DNA of 27,386 nt from Bordetella parapertussis (GCA_945903445.1 CAMDNZ010000041.1:1-27386), one strand, 5' to 3'; counted from the stretch's first letter, positions 1 to 8,127 are shown. The notes: generated by a model not told the origin, from the sequence alone. A program made the numbers and translations.

Positions 1-84
1 GCTTTGGTAAAACACCATGGCATACCTTCCAGGAGTCAAAACAACTCGCTCTCGATAAACAGTTGAATCGGACAATGCCGACAC
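1..84 (-). CDS. Possible N-terminus of IS-encoded protein (partial, left copy)
   Basis: The minus strand is open from a GTG at position 84 to the window edge (28 codons, beginning VSALSDSTVY). An AAGGAG sequence lies only three bases upstream of the GTG, so the start is uncertain. It is identical to the copy at 27301-27386. I do not recognise the protein; a transposase or its accessory protein is the obvious guess from position inside the IS end. Confidence 0.3.
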   Translation of the reverse strand, partial: MSALSDSTVYRERVVLTPGRYAMVFYQS

Positions 85-144
85 CGTCTCCTTCTTTAGG
101 CGCTTAATAGAGTTGTACTGTCAGATTAAATCGTGGCTAGGACA
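1..144 (-). mobile_element. Insertion sequence end, left copy (partial)
   Basis: These 144 bases are the exact reverse complement of 27241-27384. Read outward (minus strand), the element begins TGTCCTAGCC at position 144 and runs off the window edge. Sharp loss of identity at 144/145 on this side and 27240/27241 on the other, plus a TGT terminus, fit the end of an insertion sequence. The rest of the element, including its other terminus and transposase body, lies outside, so the IS family cannot be assigned. The inner flank (145-180) is a short AT-rich stretch before the sodC stop codon. Confidence 0.75.
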
Positions 145-180
145 TATTAGTCCGCCAGTTACTTATGAACCTACCAGAAT

Positions 181-708
181 TTACTTCGCGATCACCCCAC
201 AAGCGGCTCGCCCCCTGCCGCCGCCCAAAGGCTTGGGATGGTCGCTGTGGTTGTCACCGCCAACATGCACCATCAAGGCGCGACCGCCCACATCGGCCAG
301 CTTCAGGCGCGGGGCCAACACCGGCTGAACGGCACTGCCATCTTGCGCAACGAACAGGGGCGGTAGGTCGCCCGCATGAGCATCTTCGTCCCACGGCGTG
401 CCGTGCTTCTTGGTATTGCGCGGATCGAAATGACCGCCCGCCGCACCGGCAGGCACTGTCTTGCCATCTTGCATCTGCGGTTCGCAACTAGCATTCTGAT
501 GAATGTGAAATCCGTGCAGGCCCGCCGCTAGACCATTCAATTTCGGGGTCAGCACCAGCCCATAAGCGCTATCGGACAGCGTGACTGTGCCGATCGACTT
601 TCCGGGGCCTTTATCGCCCGCCTCGTACAACTCTACTGTTTTGCCCGACTGCGCCTGGGCACCCGCAGTCAAACCTGCAAGGAGGACTACACAAAAAATA
701 CGCTTCAT
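181..708 (-). CDS. sodC: Periplasmic Cu,Zn superoxide dismutase
   Basis: The 175-residue product converts superoxide to hydrogen peroxide and oxygen in the periplasm. The ATG at 708 is preferred because the hydrophobic signal peptide (residues 1-20, ending AQAQ) starts there; an in-frame start 42 bases upstream would add an unrelated extension. Metal ligands are visible: H68 and H70 in GFHIHQNASC, H93 in GGHFDP, H102, H111 and D114 in HAGDLP, and H148 in MVHVGGDNHSD. The C-terminal signature GGGRGRAACGVI is present, and C75 with C170 should form the conserved disulfide. Length is normal for bacterial SodC. It lies 60 bp downstream of the GntR gene on the same strand and may be co-transcribed, though nothing links their functions. 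An IS end begins 37 bp beyond its stop codon, so the gene itself is intact. Confidence 0.95.
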   Translation of the reverse strand: MKRIFCVVLLAGLTAGAQAQSGKTVELYEAGDKGPGKSIGTVTLSDSAYGLVLTPKLNGLAAGLHGFHIHQNASCEPQMQDGKTVPAGAAGGHFDPRNTKKHGTPWDEDAHAGDLPPLFVAQDGSAVQPVLAPRLKLADVGGRALMVHVGGDNHSDHPKPLGGGRGRAACGVIAK

Positions 709-768
709 CAGGATTCCGTTAACGTTAGTGCGAAGAATCGCGATCAGCAATCGCCGTGCGCGCCATCG

Positions 769-1497
769 TCACTCAGCGGGCTGTCCCGAGCGAGTCTCCT
801 CCATGTAGATCCGAGCATAGCCCTCGCGGATCGCGGCGGTAATCTGATCCTGGCGTCGGTCGATGTGGCGTTCGAGCAGGGCTGCGCAAGTGGCCCCATC
901 CCGCGCCATCAAGGCGTCCACCACGGCACGATGCTCGCGTTGCGAACGAGGCCGGTCGGCACGATGCAAGTCGATCCACCGGACGAACCGGATACGCGCG
1001 TTGATGTTGCGCAAGACTCGCAGCATCTCGACGTTGCCCGAAAGTGCCAGCACCCGCTCGTGAAACGACTCGTCCAGATCGACCAGTGCTGCGATGCTGC
1101 GATCGCCAGGCTCCGGGCCGGTGTCGCCCAAAAAAGCGGCCACCGCGGCGATGGCCTCGTCGCTGGCACGAGAGACCGCCAACTGCACACCCGCGATCTC
1201 GATCGCCTTGCGTAATTCGTACAGCGCGAACACCTCCTGCACATCCAAGTCGCGACAAAAGAATCCTTTGCCGGGCAAGAAACGCAGCAGCTTTTCAACA
1301 ACCAAACGGTTCAAGGCTTCGCGCAAGGGCGTGCGCGACACCCCCAATTGCCGCGCCAAAGCCACTTCGTTCAAACGTTCGCCGGGCTTGAAAGCGTAGA
1401 CGATGGCCATGGAGGCGAGCTGGTCGTACAGCTTATCGACCGTACTGTCGGTAGGGAGGTCAATGACAGCATAGGAAGCAGGCAATGGCGTTGTCAT
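769..1497 (-). CDS. GntR-family regulator, FCD (FadR/VanR-like) type
   Basis: The 242-residue DNA-binding regulator has an N-terminal winged helix-turn-helix (about residues 20-85, with LARQLGVSRTPLREALNRL) and an all-helical FCD ligand domain (about 90-225). Probable FCD metal/ligand residues are D142, H146, H189 and H211. Such proteins usually repress a neighbouring catabolic operon and are released by an organic acid. It is divergent from the hydroxyacid dehydrogenase operon starting at 1608, and the 110-bp gap holds a sigma70-like promoter and a perfect palindrome at 1571-1580. It is therefore the likely local repressor; the effector is unknown and could be a 2-hydroxy or 2-oxo acid. Confidence 0.9.
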   Translation of the reverse strand: MTTPLPASYAVIDLPTDSTVDKLYDQLASMAIVYAFKPGERLNEVALARQLGVSRTPLREALNRLVVEKLLRFLPGKGFFCRDLDVQEVFALYELRKAIEIAGVQLAVSRASDEAIAAVAAFLGDTGPEPGDRSIAALVDLDESFHERVLALSGNVEMLRVLRNINARIRFVRWIDLHRADRPRSQREHRAVVDALMARDGATCAALLERHIDRRQDQITAAIREGYARIYMEETRSGQPAE

Positions 1498-1541
1498 CTA
1501 GAGGTTTTCCCGAGTGGCCATGCTGTTCCAGGGTGTCTCGC

Positions 1542-1570
1542 TTGACTGAGTGTCAGCACGCAATCATTAT
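1542..1570 (+). promoter_or_regulatory. Sigma70-like promoter of the hydroxyacid dehydrogenase operon
   Basis: TTGACT at 1542-1547 and CATTAT at 1565-1570 are separated by exactly 17 bp. Transcription would start near 1577, inside the palindrome at 1571-1580 and about 30 bases before the ATG at 1608. The -35 box matches consensus at five of six positions, the -10 box at four of six. Confidence 0.6.
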
Positions 1571-1580
1571 CTGTATACAG
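1571..1580. promoter_or_regulatory. Probable GntR operator (palindrome CTGTATACAG)
   Basis: CTGTATACAG is a perfect 10-bp palindrome with the GTATAC core typical of FCD-type GntR operators. It sits directly downstream of the -10 box and over the predicted transcription start, where bound regulator would block initiation. It lies between the divergent regulator and the operon it probably controls. Confidence 0.6.
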
Positions 1581-1607
1581 CACAGAATACATTTTATGAG
1601 GGGTTTT

Positions 1608-2531
1608 ATGAAAGCCGTATTCATCGACGCCAATCCGAGCTTGGCTGCGGTGGCCGAGCGTCTGCATCGACCGGACGACCTGCCGCTGAGCATCAATAGC
1701 CAGCCCGACATCACGTCCGATCAAATTTCTCGAATACTGGGCGACGCAGAGATCCTGATCGTCGACCACACGGCGGTGCCCACCGACATCGCGCGTCAGT
1801 GCACGGCGCTACGTCACGTGGTGTTTCTGGGCACGGGTGCGCGCTCGTATATGGATGTGGAAGCATTGGACGAGCTGGGCATCGAGGTTCACATCATCAA
1901 GGGCTATGGCGATACGGCTGTCGCCGAGTGCGCGTTTGGCTTGATGTGGACGGCGGCCAAGGGCTTCGCCCGCATGGATCGCGGCATGCGTGCCGGCCAA
2001 TGGCTGCGCACCGAGGGCGTGCAACTGACCGGCAAGACGCTGGGGCTGGTGGGTTATGGCGGCATTGGCGCCGAAATGGCACGCTTGGCTCGTGGCGTCG
2101 GCATGAACGTACTGGCCTGGAACCGCAGCCCCCGGCAAGTCGATGGCGTGCGCTTCGTCGAGTTGGAAGAACTGCTTGGCCAGAGCCATGTGGTCTCGCT
2201 GCATCTGTTGTTGACCGACGAGACGCGCGGCTTCCTGTCGGCCGACCGACTCGCGCAGATGCGCGATGGCGCGATTTTGATCAACACCGCGCGCGGCGCG
2301 CTGGTGGACGAGGCCGCGATGATTGCCGCGCTGAAGTCGGGCCGCCTGGCACACGCGGGCCTGGACGTGTTCGACATCGAACCCATGCCCGCCAACCATG
2401 CGCTGACCCAGATCGATAATGTGACGCTATCGGCACATTCGGCGTTTCGTACGCCGGAGGCCACCGACAACCTGATCGGTGCCGCCCTGAATCACTGCCG
2501 CCGGATCTCCGGCCAAGGAAGCCAGGCATGA
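1608..2531 (+). CDS. D-isomer-specific 2-hydroxyacid dehydrogenase
   Basis: The 307-residue NAD(P)-dependent oxidoreductase should interconvert a 2-oxo acid and a D-2-hydroxy acid in the cytoplasm. The Rossmann motif GYGGIG is at residues 149-154. The family catalytic triad is visible as R229 (INTARGALVDE), E258 (DVFDIEPMP) and H277 (LSAHSAF). The ATG at 1608 is chosen because GAGGGG lies five bases upstream; an ATG at 1596 is less well placed. Its TGA overlaps the ATG of the aminotransferase gene (ATGA, 2528-2531), implying translational coupling. Together the two enzymes could link a hydroxy acid, its oxo acid and an amino acid. The exact substrate cannot be read from sequence. Confidence 0.9.
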   Translation: MKAVFIDANPSLAAVAERLHRPDDLPLSINSQPDITSDQISRILGDAEILIVDHTAVPTDIARQCTALRHVVFLGTGARSYMDVEALDELGIEVHIIKGYGDTAVAECAFGLMWTAAKGFARMDRGMRAGQWLRTEGVQLTGKTLGLVGYGGIGAEMARLARGVGMNVLAWNRSPRQVDGVRFVELEELLGQSHVVSLHLLLTDETRGFLSADRLAQMRDGAILINTARGALVDEAAMIAALKSGRLAHAGLDVFDIEPMPANHALTQIDNVTLSAHSAFRTPEATDNLIGAALNHCRRISGQGSQA

Positions 2532-3751
2532 ACCCCTCGGACACCCAAAGCTTCCAACGTGCCGCACGGATCGCGGCGATCAACGTCTCGCCCATCTTGC
2601 AGTTGGGCGCGGAAGCCGCCAGACGCAAGCGCGCAGGCCACGACGTCATCGTGTTGGGCGCAGGCGAACCCGACTTCGACACGCCGGACAACATCAAGGC
2701 AGCCGCCATCCGCGCCATCGAGGCGGGTCAGACGAAGTACACGCTGCTGGACGGCACGCTGGAGCTGAAGGAAGCCATCCGCGCCAAGTTCCTGCGCGAG
2801 AACGGACTGGACTACGCGCTGGACGAAGTGACGGCCAGCGCCGGCGCCAAGCAGGTCATCCACAATGCGCTGATGGCCACCGTGGACGCGGACGACGAGG
2901 TGATCGTGGCCACGCCCTATTGGGCTTCGTATGCCGACATGATCACGATTGCCGGCGGCACCACTGTCGAAGTGGCGTGCAGCGAAAGCCAGGGCTTCCG
3001 GCTCGATCCGCAGGCATTGGAAGCGGCCATCACGCCGCGCACCCGCTGGCTGATGCTGAACTCGCCGTCCAACCCCGCGGGTTCGGCCTATGCAAAGGCC
3101 GATCTGCGGGCACTGGCCGATGTCCTGCTGCGCCATCCGCACGTCTGGGTGATGAGCGACGACATTTACGAGCATTTGATCTATGACGGTTTCGAGTTCT
3201 GCACCATCGCCCAGGTCGAGCCCCGACTGAAGTCGCGCACGCTGACGATCAATGGCCTGTCCAAGGCGTATGCCATGACCGGCTGGCGTCTGGGCTATGC
3301 CGGTGGCCCGAAAGCCTTGATCGCCGCCATGGCCGTGGTGCAAAGCCAAAGCACCTCGAATCCGTGCTCGGTCACGCAAGCCGCCGCCATCGAGGCGCTG
3401 AACGGCCCTCAAGAGATTCTGGTCGAACGGCGTGCCTCGTTCCAAGCGCGGCGCGATCTGGTGGTGGACGCCTTGAACGCCATGGACGGCATCCGCTGCC
3501 GCCGCCCGGAAGGTGCGTTCTACACCTATGCGAACTGCGCTGGAGTGTTGGGTCGCACGACGCCCGAAGGCTCCCGCCTAGAAACGGATAGCGACTTCTG
3601 CCGTTATCTGTTGAACAGCGCGAACGTCGCGGTGGTGCCGGGCAGTTGCTTCGGCCTGGCGCCCTATTTTCGGATCAGCTATGCGACCTCGGCCAAACAG
3701 CTGGAAGTCGCCATGCAACGTATCGCCACTGCCGTCCAACAACTGAGGTAG
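2528..3751 (+). CDS. Class I/II PLP-dependent aminotransferase (aspartate aminotransferase-like)
   Basis: The 407-residue cytoplasmic protein is a fold-type I aminotransferase that moves an amino group between an amino acid and a 2-oxo acid. The PLP lysine is K246 in the motif SKAYAMTGWRLGY. Other family signatures are GAGEPDFDTP (residues about 44-53), the SPSNPAG cofactor-binding segment and the DDIYEHLIYDG stretch. Length is typical for subgroup I-gamma enzymes. Its ATG overlaps the stop codon of the hydroxyacid dehydrogenase by four bases. A Bug receptor follows 71 bp downstream. The set suggests catabolism of an imported amino or hydroxy acid; the amino donor is unknown. Confidence 0.92.
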   Translation: MNPSDTQSFQRAARIAAINVSPILQLGAEAARRKRAGHDVIVLGAGEPDFDTPDNIKAAAIRAIEAGQTKYTLLDGTLELKEAIRAKFLRENGLDYALDEVTASAGAKQVIHNALMATVDADDEVIVATPYWASYADMITIAGGTTVEVACSESQGFRLDPQALEAAITPRTRWLMLNSPSNPAGSAYAKADLRALADVLLRHPHVWVMSDDIYEHLIYDGFEFCTIAQVEPRLKSRTLTINGLSKAYAMTGWRLGYAGGPKALIAAMAVVQSQSTSNPCSVTQAAAIEALNGPQEILVERRASFQARRDLVVDALNAMDGIRCRRPEGAFYTYANCAGVLGRTTPEGSRLETDSDFCRYLLNSANVAVVPGSCFGLAPYFRISYATSAKQLEVAMQRIATAVQQLR

Positions 3752-3822
3752 GTATTGCGCACATCCGCTTTTGTCACACGAGTCTTGCCGCAACAATCAA
3801 AAACCATTCAAGGGGAAATTTC

Positions 3823-4812
3823 ATGCTGCGCTCGCTTTCGTATGTCGCTGTTGCTCTGACTGCTGTCGCGCCTGCTCTCGGACAGGCGCAATCGGCCGAC
3901 TGGCCCAAACGCCCGATCACTATCGTCGCCGGATTTCCGGGGGGCGCGGGCACCGATCTGTACACCCGCAAGATGGGCGAGAGCCTGACGAAGGACTTAG
4001 GCGTGGCCATCGTGGCCGACAGCCGGACCGGCGCAGGCGGCAACATCGCCAGCGATCTGGTGGCGCGCGCCGCACCGGATGGCTACACCTACCTGCTTGG
4101 CACCGCCGGTACGCACGCCATCAACCCAGCGTTATACAAAAATCTGAGCTTCGACGTGCAAAAGGATTTTGCGCCCATCGCACTCTTGGGCGACGTGCCT
4201 AATGTGTTGCTGGTCAACCCGAAGAAGCACCCCGAAATCAAGACGTGCGCCGATCTGATCAAGGCCGCTACCGACAAGCCCGGCGTCTTGAACTACGCCT
4301 CGACCGGCAACGGCGCGTCGGGTCATCTGGCCGGCACGCAATTCGGTCAGGGTGCAAAGATCAACATCATGCACGTGCCGTATCGGGGTCAGGGTCCGGC
4401 AATGACCGCACTGCTGGCAGGCGAGGTCGATTTCTTCTTCAACCAAAGCGCGCCCTCGATTCCGGCCGTGAAAGCTGGCCAAGTCGTCGCACTTGGGGTA
4501 ACCACCAAGAAGCGTATGGCAGCGCTGCCGGATGTACCGACCATCGCCGAAGCATGCAATATCTCGGGCTATGAAAGCAGCACCTGGTATGGCTTGTTCG
4601 CTCCCGCCAAGACTCCGGCAGACATCCAGAAGAAGATGAGCGATGCCGTCATCAAGGTAATCACCACACCTGAGTTCAAGCAGTGGTTGAACGACACGCA
4701 GGGCGTGACGCCACCCAACGATCCGTCGCCCAAAGCGTTCGCGGAAATTCACAAAGCAGACATCGCACGCTGGGCCAAGATCGTGCAGCAATCGGGTGCA
4801 AGCATCGACTGA
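3823..4812 (+). CDS. Bug-family (TctC-like) periplasmic solute-binding protein
   Basis: The 329-residue exported receptor belongs to the Bug/TctC family, which binds carboxylates for tripartite tricarboxylate transporters and is greatly expanded in Bordetella-like bacteria. A signal peptide covers residues 1-24 (ending LGQAQS) and is followed by the typical ADWPKRPITIVAGFPGG opening. Further family features are GGNIASDLVARAAPDGYTYL and NIMHVPYRGQGPA. The ATG at 3823 has AGGGGAA six bases upstream, so a longer open frame overlapping the aminotransferase gene is not used. No TctA or TctB membrane gene is nearby, so it is an orphan receptor. It ends the operon, with a strong terminator at 4846-4888. 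Confidence 0.93.
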   Translation: MLRSLSYVAVALTAVAPALGQAQSADWPKRPITIVAGFPGGAGTDLYTRKMGESLTKDLGVAIVADSRTGAGGNIASDLVARAAPDGYTYLLGTAGTHAINPALYKNLSFDVQKDFAPIALLGDVPNVLLVNPKKHPEIKTCADLIKAATDKPGVLNYASTGNGASGHLAGTQFGQGAKINIMHVPYRGQGPAMTALLAGEVDFFFNQSAPSIPAVKAGQVVALGVTTKKRMAALPDVPTIAEACNISGYESSTWYGLFAPAKTPADIQKKMSDAVIKVITTPEFKQWLNDTQGVTPPNDPSPKAFAEIHKADIARWAKIVQQSGASID

Positions 4813-4845
4813 GTCGGCTTGCCCGCCACGGCAAAGCCGACGGAT

Positions 4846-4888
4846 ACCGCGCGCTCGTTGATCGGGCGAAGCGCGCGGTTCTTTTTTT
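4846..4888 (+). terminator. Rho-independent terminator after the Bug gene
   Basis: ACCGCGCGCT (4846-4855) pairs perfectly with AGCGCGCGGT (4870-4879) across a 14-base loop. The stem is followed by TCTTTTTTT. It lies 34 bases after the Bug stop codon and should end the 1608-4812 operon. Confidence 0.85.
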
Positions 4889-4947
4889 CGCATCGAGACG
4901 ACCGCGCTTCGATCACGGCGCCGAAGCGGGGCGGGGTCGCACGTTCG

Positions 4948-5385
4948 TTATTTCTCGAGTTCGCCTGCGAAAAACTCGGCACTGGCCACTCGATGAGTAA
5001 CGTTGGCAAACGCGTAATGCCCAGGCTGCTCATCGACCAGGTACTCCGTCTCCAGCACGAAATCGTCATAAACGTCGAATGCATAGACTGGCACGCAAAC
5101 GCTTCGGCCATCGAAAAGTCGATAGAACAGCGGCGAGCTGCAACGCGTACAGAATCCGCGCTCGATCCACTTTGCCGCTACCCATACCCCTAGCGCGGAA
5201 CGGTCCTCAAACGCGAGATCGTCCTTGCATTCGACCGCCAAGTTGATGCCGCCTGTCCAGCGCCGGCATTTTGCGCAGTGACACGCAGCCATGCTACGAG
5301 TGAGAGGTGTGGCGGTAAAACGTAAAGCGCCGCACAGACAACCAGCCTGGCGGAGTGGAAGCGGTGCTGCTTCTCGGACTGTCAT
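4948..5385 (-). CDS. GFA/CENP-V-fold zinc protein, copy 1
   Basis: The 145-residue protein has the Mss4-like fold of the GFA family (named after glutathione-dependent formaldehyde-activating enzyme). Zinc ligands are visible in CLCGALRF (near residue 17), CHCAKCRRW (near 36) and CTRCSSPLFYR (near 80). The start at 5385 puts the first CxC motif at the usual position; a longer frame would add an unrelated arginine-rich extension. It is a close paralogue of the protein at 5806-6240, sharing the CLCGALRFTATP, ERGFCTRC and YAFDVxDDFV blocks. GFA-family members seldom have a proven enzymatic role, so the function here is unknown; a thiol-linked one-carbon or zinc function is only a family guess. 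Confidence 0.85.
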   Translation of the reverse strand: MTVREAAPLPLRQAGCLCGALRFTATPLTRSMAACHCAKCRRWTGGINLAVECKDDLAFEDRSALGVWVAAKWIERGFCTRCSSPLFYRLFDGRSVCVPVYAFDVYDDFVLETEYLVDEQPGHYAFANVTHRVASAEFFAGELEK

Positions 5386-5416
5386 GACGGGATCCCTGAG
5401 ATTGGCTTTCCCTCGA

Positions 5417-5761
5417 TCACGGACGTCGTGTCGAGATTGCAATTCCCAAGATAGACGTCGTGGACGACCCGTGTGTAACATCCTCTTCGGCACATAACCG
5501 ACACCGCGAATGCCGCATCGGTCCGGCGATTGAACGGCACGACCCGCCAATCCAGTTATACGGCGAGTGGAATCGGCGAACGCATGGTTGACTTTGATAG
5601 GTCAAGGTGGCAATGCGCGAACCTTCGGGCTTGGTGATGTCTATGGTATAGCGCAGGGCATTGCCTTCGGCATACAACACGTGGAGCAAGACTTGCAGTG
5701 TGTCGGGAAACAGGTAGAGGTCGAGGGGTTTCACTTCGCGTCTCCAGAAAAGTGGAGCCAT
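5417..5761 (-). CDS. Possible small or degraded gene between the GFA paralogues
   Basis: The 420-bp gap between the two GFA genes contains an open minus-strand frame from ATG 5761 (114 codons). Its first ~55 residues look protein-like (for example KPLDLYLFPDTLQVLLHVLY and ALRYTIDITKPEGSRIATL). The remainder is cysteine- and arginine-rich and looks like non-coding translation. A GTG at 5734 preceded by GGAG at a good distance is an alternative start. I do not recognise the family. It may be a short real gene, or the 5' piece of a gene that lost its frame near 5580. Confidence 0.35.
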   Translation of the reverse strand: MAPLFWRREVKPLDLYLFPDTLQVLLHVLYAEGNALRYTIDITKPEGSRIATLTYQSQPCVRRFHSPYNWIGGSCRSIAGPMRHSRCRLCAEEDVTHGSSTTSILGIAISTRRP

Positions 5762-5805
5762 TGTGAAAACCCCAAATGACCGGGGCATGCCGATGACGGG
5801 GCAAA

Positions 5806-6240
5806 CTATGTATTGAATTGCGCCATGACTTCCAGCCCAGTCATGCGGCAGGTGGCGTTGGCAAACGCATACTGCTTGGGCTGATCGTCTACGAAAACTT
5901 CCGTCGTGAACACGAAATCGTCGTTCACGTCGAAGGCATAGGCCGCCACATTCTGGTATCGGCCATCCAGCAGGCGATAGAAGAGCGACGTGCCGCAGCG
6001 CGTGCAGAAGCCCCGTTCGGCCCATTGCGACGAGGCATGGATTCCCAAGGCAGCCGTGTCTTCGAAGACGAATTCGCCCGAGCACTGAACCGACATGGCG
6101 ATCCCGCCGCACCACCGTCTGCACATCGAGCAATGGCAAGCATCCATGACGTGGCTGGTCGGCGTGGCAGTGAAACGCAGGGCACCGCACAGGCATTGAG
6201 CCTGGCGGGGTTCGAGCGGTGGGGTCTGGACATTCAGCAT
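5806..6240 (-). CDS. GFA/CENP-V-fold zinc protein, copy 2
   Basis: The 144-residue paralogue of the protein at 4948-5385 carries the same zinc-site cysteines: CLCGALRF near residue 16, CHCSMCRRW near 35, and CTRCGTSLFYR near 79. Conservation is spread over the whole length, so this is a tandem duplication or co-inherited pair, not a shared motif only. The start codon lies 31 bp downstream of the metallophosphoesterase stop codon on the same strand, so transcription may continue from the transporter operon. Its substrate is unknown. The two copies are no longer adjacent: 420 bp lie between them. Confidence 0.87.
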   Translation of the reverse strand: MLNVQTPPLEPRQAQCLCGALRFTATPTSHVMDACHCSMCRRWCGGIAMSVQCSGEFVFEDTAALGIHASSQWAERGFCTRCGTSLFYRLLDGRYQNVAAYAFDVNDDFVFTTEVFVDDQPKQYAFANATCRMTGLEVMAQFNT

Positions 6241-6271
6241 AGTCGGATCTCTTAAAGGCGGTTGCCATTCG

Positions 6272-7093
6272 TTATTCGTCGATCAACCCGCCCTCGTCGT
6301 GAAAGGGATACGGCCCAGCATAATCGCCAATGAACGCGCCGTGTGTGACAAGCTGGCCGTCGAGCCAGTGGTGGATTTGAAAACCCGGCGGCTCCATCAC
6401 GAACGCACTCGGGCCGCTCGAACGCAGATCGAGGGCGACTTGATGGGCGACAGACGGACAAATGGAGGCCACCGTGCCTGCGTAGCGCTGGAACACCGTG
6501 CGATGGACGTGTCCGCACACGATGCGTTCGACGTTTGGATGACGCGCGACAATGGTGCGAAAGCGCGATTCGCCTTCGAGCAAACCGATTGCATCCATAT
6601 GCGCGATACCGGTTTTGAAGGGCGGGTGATGCATAGCGATGACAGTGGGTTTTCCGGGCATCTCGGCCAAACGATCTTCTAACCATTGCAGCCGCGCCTC
6701 GCACAGTGCACCCTGCGGCTGCATGGGCACGACCGTATCCAATGCCAGCACGCGCATCTCGCCCGCGTCGATGGCGTATTGCACGACACCCGGCATCTCG
6801 CGCAGGTAGGTATGTTCGAGAAAAGAGGCACACAGCGCCTCACGGTCATCGTGGTTGCCCGGCATCAAGTAATACGGCATGGGCAATTTGTCCAACATGT
6901 ACCGTAGGTGCGCGTATTCTTCGGCTCGACCGAAATCGGTCAGGTCGCCGCTGATCAACACGAAATCGGGGCGCGGATCCAGCGCCGACAAGGCGGCGAT
7001 GGCTGGCGGCAAAAACCGGTCGGTCTCGACCACACGATAGGCTTTCTGGCCGGGCATGCGAATATGCAAATCGGATATCTGCGCAAACAACAT
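6272..7093 (-). CDS. Calcineurin-like metallophosphoesterase (GpdQ/CpdA-like phosphodiesterase)
   Basis: The 273-residue cytoplasmic protein carries the complete dimetal site of class III phosphodiesterases: D8 and H10 (SDLHIR), D50 (SGDLTDFG), N80 and H81 (PGNHDD), H155/H156 (AMHHPPF), and H195 with H197 (CGHVHR). Its opening and spacing resemble glycerophosphodiesterase GpdQ and cAMP phosphodiesterase CpdA. ATG 7093 is preceded by GGGAAG, and the gene begins five bases after the ATPase stop codon, so it is the last tightly linked gene of the transporter operon. The context suggests it hydrolyses the imported compound, probably a phosphodiester, rather than acting in cAMP signalling. That substrate is inferred, not shown. 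Confidence 0.88.
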   Translation of the reverse strand: MLFAQISDLHIRMPGQKAYRVVETDRFLPPAIAALSALDPRPDFVLISGDLTDFGRAEEYAHLRYMLDKLPMPYYLMPGNHDDREALCASFLEHTYLREMPGVVQYAIDAGEMRVLALDTVVPMQPQGALCEARLQWLEDRLAEMPGKPTVIAMHHPPFKTGIAHMDAIGLLEGESRFRTIVARHPNVERIVCGHVHRTVFQRYAGTVASICPSVAHQVALDLRSSGPSAFVMEPPGFQIHHWLDGQLVTHGAFIGDYAGPYPFHDEGGLIDE

Positions 7094-7098
7094 AACAG

Positions 7099-8127
7099 TC
7101 ACTTCCCTTGAACAACGCTGTTTAAACGGGCTTGCGCCGATGGAATACGTAAGCCCAGGACGACCCCTTCGGCAATCTCGCAATGGGCCGGCGCGCTGAC
7201 ATGCAAGCGCTGCCCATCGTCGGTCGTCATCGCCAGACGGATACGTTCGCCTAAAAAGTAGCGCGCTGTCACCGTGCAGTGCAGCAAGCGCCGTGCGGCA
7301 GTCGATGGGTCGGCGATCAGCTCGATTTCATGTGGACGACACGCGAGTGCCTGCGTGCCGGGCCCCAAGAATCCATCGTCTAAGGCCCCGTGAAAACGAC
7401 AGAGATCACCCAGGAATTCGGCGACGAACGGCGTATCGGGATGACGGTACAACTGCTCGGCCGATCCGATCTGCTCGATCCGGCCCGCTGACATCACCGC
7501 GATGCGATTGCCCAACATCATGGCTTCGTCTTGATCGTGCGTGACGATCAAGGTGGTGATGCCCAGGGTGCGCAGCATCTGCGCCAACTCGACTCGAACG
7601 TGCTCGCGCAGTTTGGCATCCAAGGCGGTCAGCGGTTCGTCCAACAACAACACGCGCGGCTCGATCGCAAGCGCGCGCGCCAAGGCCACTCGCTGACGCT
7701 GACCACCGGACAATTGATCGATGCGGCGCTGGGCGTAGGACTCCAGCTTGACCAAAGCCAGCATGTCGTGCGCGCGTGACAAGCGCTGATTGCGCGGCAT
7801 GTCGCGCACGCGTAAGCCATAGGCCACGTTCTCCAATACGCTCATATTGGGAAACAGCGCGTAGTTCTGGAAGACGACTCCGACGCCGCGCGCTGGCGGC
7901 GGCAGATCGGTGACGTCTTGCTCGCCGAAGAACATCCGAGCGCCGGGATCGGGCCGTTCCAGGCCGCATACCAGCCGCAAAAGCGTGGTTTTGCCGCAAC
8001 CGGATGGGCCGAGCAGCGCCAGCAATTCGCCACCCGCCACGCTCAGATCGACCGGATGCAGGGCACGCATGCCGCCGGGCCAGGTTTTGGCGCAAGCGCG
8101 CAAGGAGATTGAAACGCTTGGAGTCAT
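7099..8127 (-). CDS. ABC transporter ATP-binding protein (spermidine/iron/phosphonate type)
   Basis: The 342-residue ATPase powers the importer encoded upstream. Walker A GPSGCGKTT is at residues 40-48, the signature LSGGQRQR starts at 139, Walker B LLLDEP is at 160-165, and the switch histidine is in VTHDQDEA. A C-terminal TOBE-like regulatory domain (about 240-342) contains ACRPHEIEL. ATG 8127 overlaps the stop codon of the second permease (ATGA), so translation is coupled. The longer in-frame upstream extension overlaps the permease gene and is not protein-like. The family (PotA/FbpC/PhnT group) covers polyamines, iron, thiamine and phosphonates, so the ATPase alone does not name the substrate. 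Confidence 0.93.
   Translation of the reverse strand: MTPSVSISLRACAKTWPGGMRALHPVDLSVAGGELLALLGPSGCGKTTLLRLVCGLERPDPGARMFFGEQDVTDLPPPARGVGVVFQNYALFPNMSVLENVAYGLRVRDMPRNQRLSRAHDMLALVKLESYAQRRIDQLSGGQRQRVALARALAIEPRVLLLDEPLTALDAKLREHVRVELAQMLRTLGITTLIVTHDQDEAMMLGNRIAVMSAGRIEQIGSAEQLYRHPDTPFVAEFLGDLCRFHGALDDGFLGPGTQALACRPHEIELIADPSTAARRLLHCTVTARYFLGERIRLAMTTDDGQRLHVSAPAHCEIAEGVVLGLRIPSAQARLNSVVQGK

Noticed and set aside
2492..3445. 317-codon minus-strand frame opposite the aminotransferase
   Set aside because: Shadow of the aminotransferase gene, whose catalytic motifs are on the plus strand.
4814..4840. Hairpin TCGGCTT/AAGCCGA just after the Bug stop codon as a terminator
   Set aside because: It lacks a T-run; the much stronger hairpin with a T7 tract immediately downstream is the better terminator.
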